This document shows positions 59,639-64,000 of a stretch of 64,000 nucleotides of DNA, piece after piece (position 1 is the first letter of the stretch; every line of letters starts with the position of its first letter). A program made the position numbers and the translations under genes. Origin of the DNA: Sympetrum striolatum (Eukaryota; Arthropoda; Insecta; Odonata; Libellulidae); assembly GCA_947579665.1 (NCBI GenBank), contig OX388345.1:30161849-30225848 (forward strand). The letters run 5' to 3'. The notes beneath the pieces were generated by a model. That model was given only the letters and a program-made list of their open reading frames with translations. It searched no databases and was not told the DNA's origin.

Positions 59639-60623
59639 TATGATTACTGATGTAAATGAATAAAAATTTATCATTTCATCAAACTTATGGAAACACATCA
59701 TGACGTGCTTCACGTTTAATAGTTTGAATCTGGAAATTCCATAATGTACTAACTCAGTTTAGATATTCACTCTAAATTGCCTTGATTACGTCATCATGCA
59801 CTTAAATTATCTCCATAGTAAATACTATACAAGCTATTAGGTTTTAAAGTACATAATTTTTCTCTAGGTAGATATTGAAGATAGATTATACAGGCGATTC
59901 AAAAAATGCTAATAAATAGTGGGGGAACCATGTTCGTCAGGCACAAACATGCTGAAATTGTGAGATTAATTAATACAGATATAATTTCTTGAATTGAGAA
60001 TACATAATCCTTTTTAACGCCTTCATTATATATCTTTTTATATGACTTCAATCTCCTTTATATTTTATGCATCATATTCTCAAATATTTTTACTGTCATA
60101 TTTTTGTAATTTTAAATATCTGTATTTAGTATTGGTACTTTTAATATTTGAATTTTTAATTTTTTAAATATCTATCTTCTTAGAGAGTTGAACTAAAATG
60201 GTGCCTCGACATTTAAGGCCGTATGCACCGATTTCTCAGATTTCTCATCATAAGAACAATACAATATATTACAAACAAAACTATCAAAAGAAAATATTTT
60301 TCTTCGTCAGATCATAAAAAATTTTAAAGTTGAAATATAAAATAAAATGTAATAAAATGGGAAATTAAATTGTACAGAAGCCATCCGATTTAATGCACAT
60401 GTAATGAACCAAATTCTCTATAAAAAACTGAAAACTCTGGATATTTCCTCTGTGCAATTTCTTAAGATTGAGGCTAGGTATCATCCAATACTTAGCATGT
60501 TATGTATGTTATCGTACTTAATGTACTCCAACAAACGGTGTTGAAAAGTAAGTGTCAAATTGCATTGGTCACGACGAGGAGGGATCTTATCTTTCTTCAT
60601 ATTTATTTTTAGAAGTCGATATA
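59639..60623. other. AT-rich stretch, nothing recognised
   Basis: About 1 kb without ORF or repeat I can support, apart from the 16-bp right target duplication at its start and TA at its end. Confidence 0.5.
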
Positions 60624-61003
60624 CCGTACATACTAGAGTATAAATCGACCCAAATATAAGCCAAACCATTTAATTTTATCACAAAATCTGAGAAAACTAA
60701 CTGACTCGAGTAGAAGTCTACAGTGGAAAATGCAGCAGCTACTGGTAAAAATAAATCAGGACGTCTGCTCCAACAAGTTCGATTTTCAATCCGACAACTC
60801 TCGACGGACGGCACGGCGTTTGCGGAGAAAATTGACAAAAATTGTTAATTGAGCGAGTGAGGATTTTACAAGCCAGTTTCCGACTACGGCAGACTTTTTC
60901 CAGCAAAGAACCGGTAAGTGGGACCCTCACTCGAGTATAACCCGAAGGCTTTTTCCGAATAAAAAATGTGCTGATAACTCGGCTTGCACCCGAGTTTATA
61001 AGG
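60624..61003. mobile_element. Candidate TA-flanked MITE, 380 bp
   Basis: The left end reads CCGTACATACTAGAGTATAA; the right end in reverse complement reads CCTTATAAACTCGGGTGCAA; about 16 of 25 terminal positions agree. Both are flanked by TA (60622-60623, 61004-61005). Inside are further ACTCGAGTATAA-type motifs near 60703 and 60930, suggesting subterminal repeats. The minus frame 60739-60930 (KVCRSRKLACKILTRSINNF) may be a trace of a transposase helix-turn-helix, but I cannot show this. Superfamily not assigned. Confidence 0.35.
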
Positions 61004-62075
61004 TATTTTACATAAACAACGCACTGACGAGAATGCGAAATTTACGGTTCTATCACGCTTTGAATTAATGCGACAAAATTACGATGGGTGATTTTGGGAT
61101 GATAATGAAATCATTTATACCGTGGAGTCGTACTTCATCGTTAATAATTACTCCCTCTGTCACGATTTATGTTTCTATCAGCTGTTGACCCGCCATTTTA
61201 ATGAGCTGCGTTAAATAATGGGAGAATCTAGAATCATTATTACCTGCTTCCTCCACGGTTAGGATTAATGCATAATGATGAAAAGTAATACCCTTAGAGA
61301 TCTCTGGGCTTACCATCCCAAATCCAGACGAAGAAAACAGAAAATAGAAAAACCAAAAGAAATTATCCACACGTTTACCTTTAAACCATATAGAACTAGC
61401 TGGAAAAGAAAACTAAAAAAATAGAATTTGATAATCATGTACCAATAAAACACTACTATCCAACAATTTACACTATACTCCTTACCCTCATTCAAATTTC
61501 ACCTCAAACACACACTTATCAGAGTTAAAAACACAGCTACCTATTTAAGCAACTGCAGTTTTTCTATCACTTTCATTTTTCCTCTTCCCCATAACCTAAC
61601 ATTTTGAATCTCGTTTGAAGTGGTTTTATCATACCTATCACCTAATTCCTTGAATCGCGCCACAATTTTCCGCTTGTTACTTATTTATCCTGCATAACCT
61701 TAACCTGCCATCCCTACTTAAAGCATATAAAGGTCTCTAAAAAGGTCATATAAGCAATGCTTGCCAAGTATCACCGGGAGTGGCTACATTTGTGTGCGAA
61801 TGGCTTTTTAACAATAAAATAATATATAAAAAGTAAGAATGTGAACTTCTATATTATCCGACTAACAATGAGAAGAAATGTGGATAATGCCCTCTGGGGC
61901 CTGGAAGAGCAGTATTCCTAAAGGGAGTGAAAAATGGACTGGGACGGTAACTGCGTTGGTTTACAACTGTGGCTACATTTCCGTGCATACACGATGATTA
62001 TGTTGAATGCGATGTTTAAATAATCACTTTTTCAATTCTAGCTAGATAAATCACGTTAAGAATTCACAAAAACAC
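61004..62075. other. AT-rich stretch, nothing recognised
   Basis: No gene or repeat supported. Minus frames around 61167-61495 are Phe/Ile/Trp-rich from composition. Confidence 0.5.
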
Positions 62076-62150
62076 GGCATGGCAGTTTAGTGTGGTTAGA
62101 ATGCCATCCCGGACAGTGGGAGACTTGAGTTCGTGTCCCAGTCATATCGC
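62076..62150 (+). other. Decayed tRNA-like (SINE head) sequence
   Basis: GGCATGGCAGTTTAGTGTGG followed by TTAGAATGCC resembles a tRNA D-arm/box A; TCCC-GGACAGT-GGGA forms an anticodon-like stem-loop; GAGTTCGTGTCCC resembles box B with two changes. It ends right at the start of repeat copy D. Too irregular for a working tRNA; probably a SINE head cut off by, or fused to, the repeat. Confidence 0.45.
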
Positions 62151-62153
62151 TAT

Positions 62154-62868
62154 TTTTTACTTTCTCCATATACGTAGTATAGAGAAAGTTTTGTTTCCAT
62201 GAAAAAAGATTTCGAGATTTCAAAGGAAATACATATTTTGGGGTCCCTAGAACACGTTTTGACCATTTTCGGAATGATGTCTGTGTGCGTGCATGCGTGC
62301 ATGCGTGCATGCGTGTGTGTGATTGTTGGCAATCTAACGTAAAAACTATTAGTCGTATCAATACCAAATTACACATATAGAACTGTGGTGGGTGCTGTCA
62401 GAGTTGATTAGTTTTTGAGTAAATCGGTTAACCGGAAGTCGAGCTTTACTTTTCGAAGCTCGTTTCCGTTTTTGCAAAATATCTCCATTAATCTGGTATT
62501 TAGGTATATACTTTTATTTCTAAAAGTTTTAGAAAATGTATTTTACTATAACTTTTGTATTAAACATAATTTTCTATAACTGACTGTTTAGGAGTTATTC
62601 ATGAAATACTGATAAACCGGAAGTTTCTGATTATGTTCTCTGTGGGCGCTCTGGGCACTGTGGGCGAAAGGGCAATCTCATCGTTTTTCATCGAACATGT
62701 CCCGAAAAACATTATTTATAATTTTTGTGACTTAAAAGATAATATGATATAAATTAATCACTTATCTTCCAAGTTTAGATAGAATATAGACTTCGAAAAT
62801 ACTGTCGTAGATAAATATTTACATCTTATATATGGAGAAAGTCATGTGCCGGCCACATCTGATTTTTA
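62154..62868 (+). repeat. Hairpin-capped dispersed repeat, copy D
   Basis: Starts with a 31-nt near-perfect palindrome (62159-62189, half-site ACTTTCTC), then TTTTGGGGTCCCTAGAACAC, a GTGCATGC/GTGTGTG stretch (about 62281-62319), a single CCGGAAGT unit, and ends ATATATGGAGAAAGTCATGT, GCCGGCCACATCTGATTTTT. It shares the end block TAAATATTTACATCTTATAT with copy C. Non-coding; minus frames over it are by-products. Confidence 0.75.
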
Positions 62869-64000
62869 CTATTATTTATCCTCTAGTTGTCAAGCGTTGT
62901 TAAGAAATATCGATAAGTGTTATCCAGGTACTTCAGAGCGATGGATCGGATGGGAGTCTTTTGAGAAAAGAAGACTTCAGCTAAGTTACGATTTACTTAC
63001 TATCCTTCTCCCAATTATTAACAACTATCCATTTACCCATTACTCTCTAATACGTGGATAACTCTTATACTGCTGGAAAAATCAGGGTAGGTTATTTTCA
63101 AAAATTCATTTTTCCGCGAACGATTCGTGGCAACAACCGATGGGGGAGTAGACACATGGTTCATTCACCTCCTGCCACACCCAGAAAGGGGCTCGCAAGG
63201 CACGAATTTAAATGTTGAAGGATGTAGAAGAGTTTTTAATCCTTCGAAGTGGTTCATTTGATGATGATTAAGAAATCTGAGTGCAAAATAGGCGGAGATG
63301 TTAGTTCAATAAGATCAGGAAAACATGTTTTTTCCGAAAGAAGCTTTAAAACCAAGATGACGGAGATGGTAAACAAACATCGTAAGAGTAGTTTTAAGTA
63401 GAGAAATAAAGTGCTGAAAGGCTGGTGGAATTGGAGAAAAATGGCTGAATATATACTGGCGCATTCATTTAAAAGCTTTCCCTTTGTTCTCGCAATTCAT
63501 AAACTCGTGGCTTAATCAACGAAACACCCCGTTTTATAATAAAAAGAATTATTAACTCTGAAAAATAGAAAGTTTCTCGTGTAAATGAACAAGCGTCGAA
63601 TACTATGCGAAGGAGAAATATTCAGATGAAAGAGTCCTTCGGTTAATGCGAAAGTTCTTTGTGACGAAAAAGAGAAAGAATATGAGTTAACGAGAATGAT
63701 GGAGATTTGGATTGAAAAGAAGTTTCACGTTATTCATCATCTTTTTAGAGCTGGAAGGTACCTCCGCTCCTCCTCCCATTTTTTTATATTTTTTCCCGAA
63801 ATTTTGTGTATTTTGCAATTTCTTTACTCTTTCCCTTCTTGAGAAAATTCAAGTACGAGATTTCTCTTTATTAAAGATAAATAGATGAGTAAATAAAATT
63901 TATAGAACAGGGAAATGAATAGCAAATTCGTACATATTTGATAAATGAAAGCTTTAACAAGCAGGAAAGAAGCAATAGGACCCTGAAGCATATTAAAGCG
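62869..64000. other. No gene recognised
   Basis: AT-rich, with a moderately GC-rich stretch at about 63060-63230. The frame 62846-63061 starts inside repeat D and has no recognised domain. Nothing else supportable. Confidence 0.5.

Noticed and set aside
1..64000. CRISPR array, bacterial operon or phage region
   Set aside because: No regularly spaced repeats, no dense ORFs or ribosome-binding sites; the content is eukaryotic transposable elements and AT-rich DNA.

Overview
The window looks like about 64 kb of non-coding DNA from a large, AT-rich arthropod genome, most likely an insect. Evidence seen: no long ORFs outside transposon remnants, in-frame stops everywhere, and a dense mixture of Penelope-like, CR1/Jockey-type, mariner, MITE and tRNA-derived SINE insertions. 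Species cannot be fixed from the sequence alone. No host protein-coding gene can be supported with confidence; two short minus-strand segments with exon-like borders (around 9.5 kb and 43.36 kb) and one plus-strand segment ending at a strong splice donor (29.29 kb) are the only hints that this is intronic or near a gene.

Layout. 1-6.1 kb: AT-rich DNA with small GC/CpG-richer patches. 6.15-6.89 kb: a 5'-truncated Penelope-like retroelement with a GIY-YIG endonuclease remnant, inverted terminal arms that each carry a hammerhead-ribozyme-like motif, a 12-bp target duplication and a 47-nt extension. 7.08-9.34 kb: two copies, head to head, of a hairpin-capped ~690-bp repeat family (further copies at 29.4-30.0 and 62.2-62.9 kb). 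10.74-11.22 kb: a second Penelope-like insertion built in the same way, with a hammerhead whose core looks intact. 13.1-13.6 kb: a tRNA-derived SINE with 9-bp target duplication, followed by a ~165-bp tandem duplication. 14.44-14.64 kb: a small TA-flanked MITE. 18.2-20.2 kb: a decayed non-LTR retrotransposon with an (ATT)n tail. 21.3-21.8 and 37.9-39.4 kb: two 5'-truncated copies of one CR1/L2-like LINE, indistinguishable by eye over the ~460 bp they share. 23.56-24.08 and 51.63-52.20 kb: two mariner elements that both lost the catalytic domain but keep the N-terminal DNA-binding region. 40.04-40.57 and 60.62-61.00 kb: TA-flanked pogo-like or unclassified MITEs. 41.65-41.86 kb: a tRNA-Ser-like SINE. 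52.4-52.8 kb: another LINE 3' fragment. 53.11-53.39 and 59.44-59.64 kb: two members of a compact 'leader plus foldback' element family with long target duplications. 55.37-55.60 kb: another foldback.

The parts do not form a pathway. What stands out is the number of self-complementary structures: Penelope-like inverted arms with ribozymes, hairpin-capped repeats, and foldbacks with a one-sided leader. The leader-plus-foldback family and the conserved one-sided extension of the Penelope-like elements are the observations I consider most worth following up.
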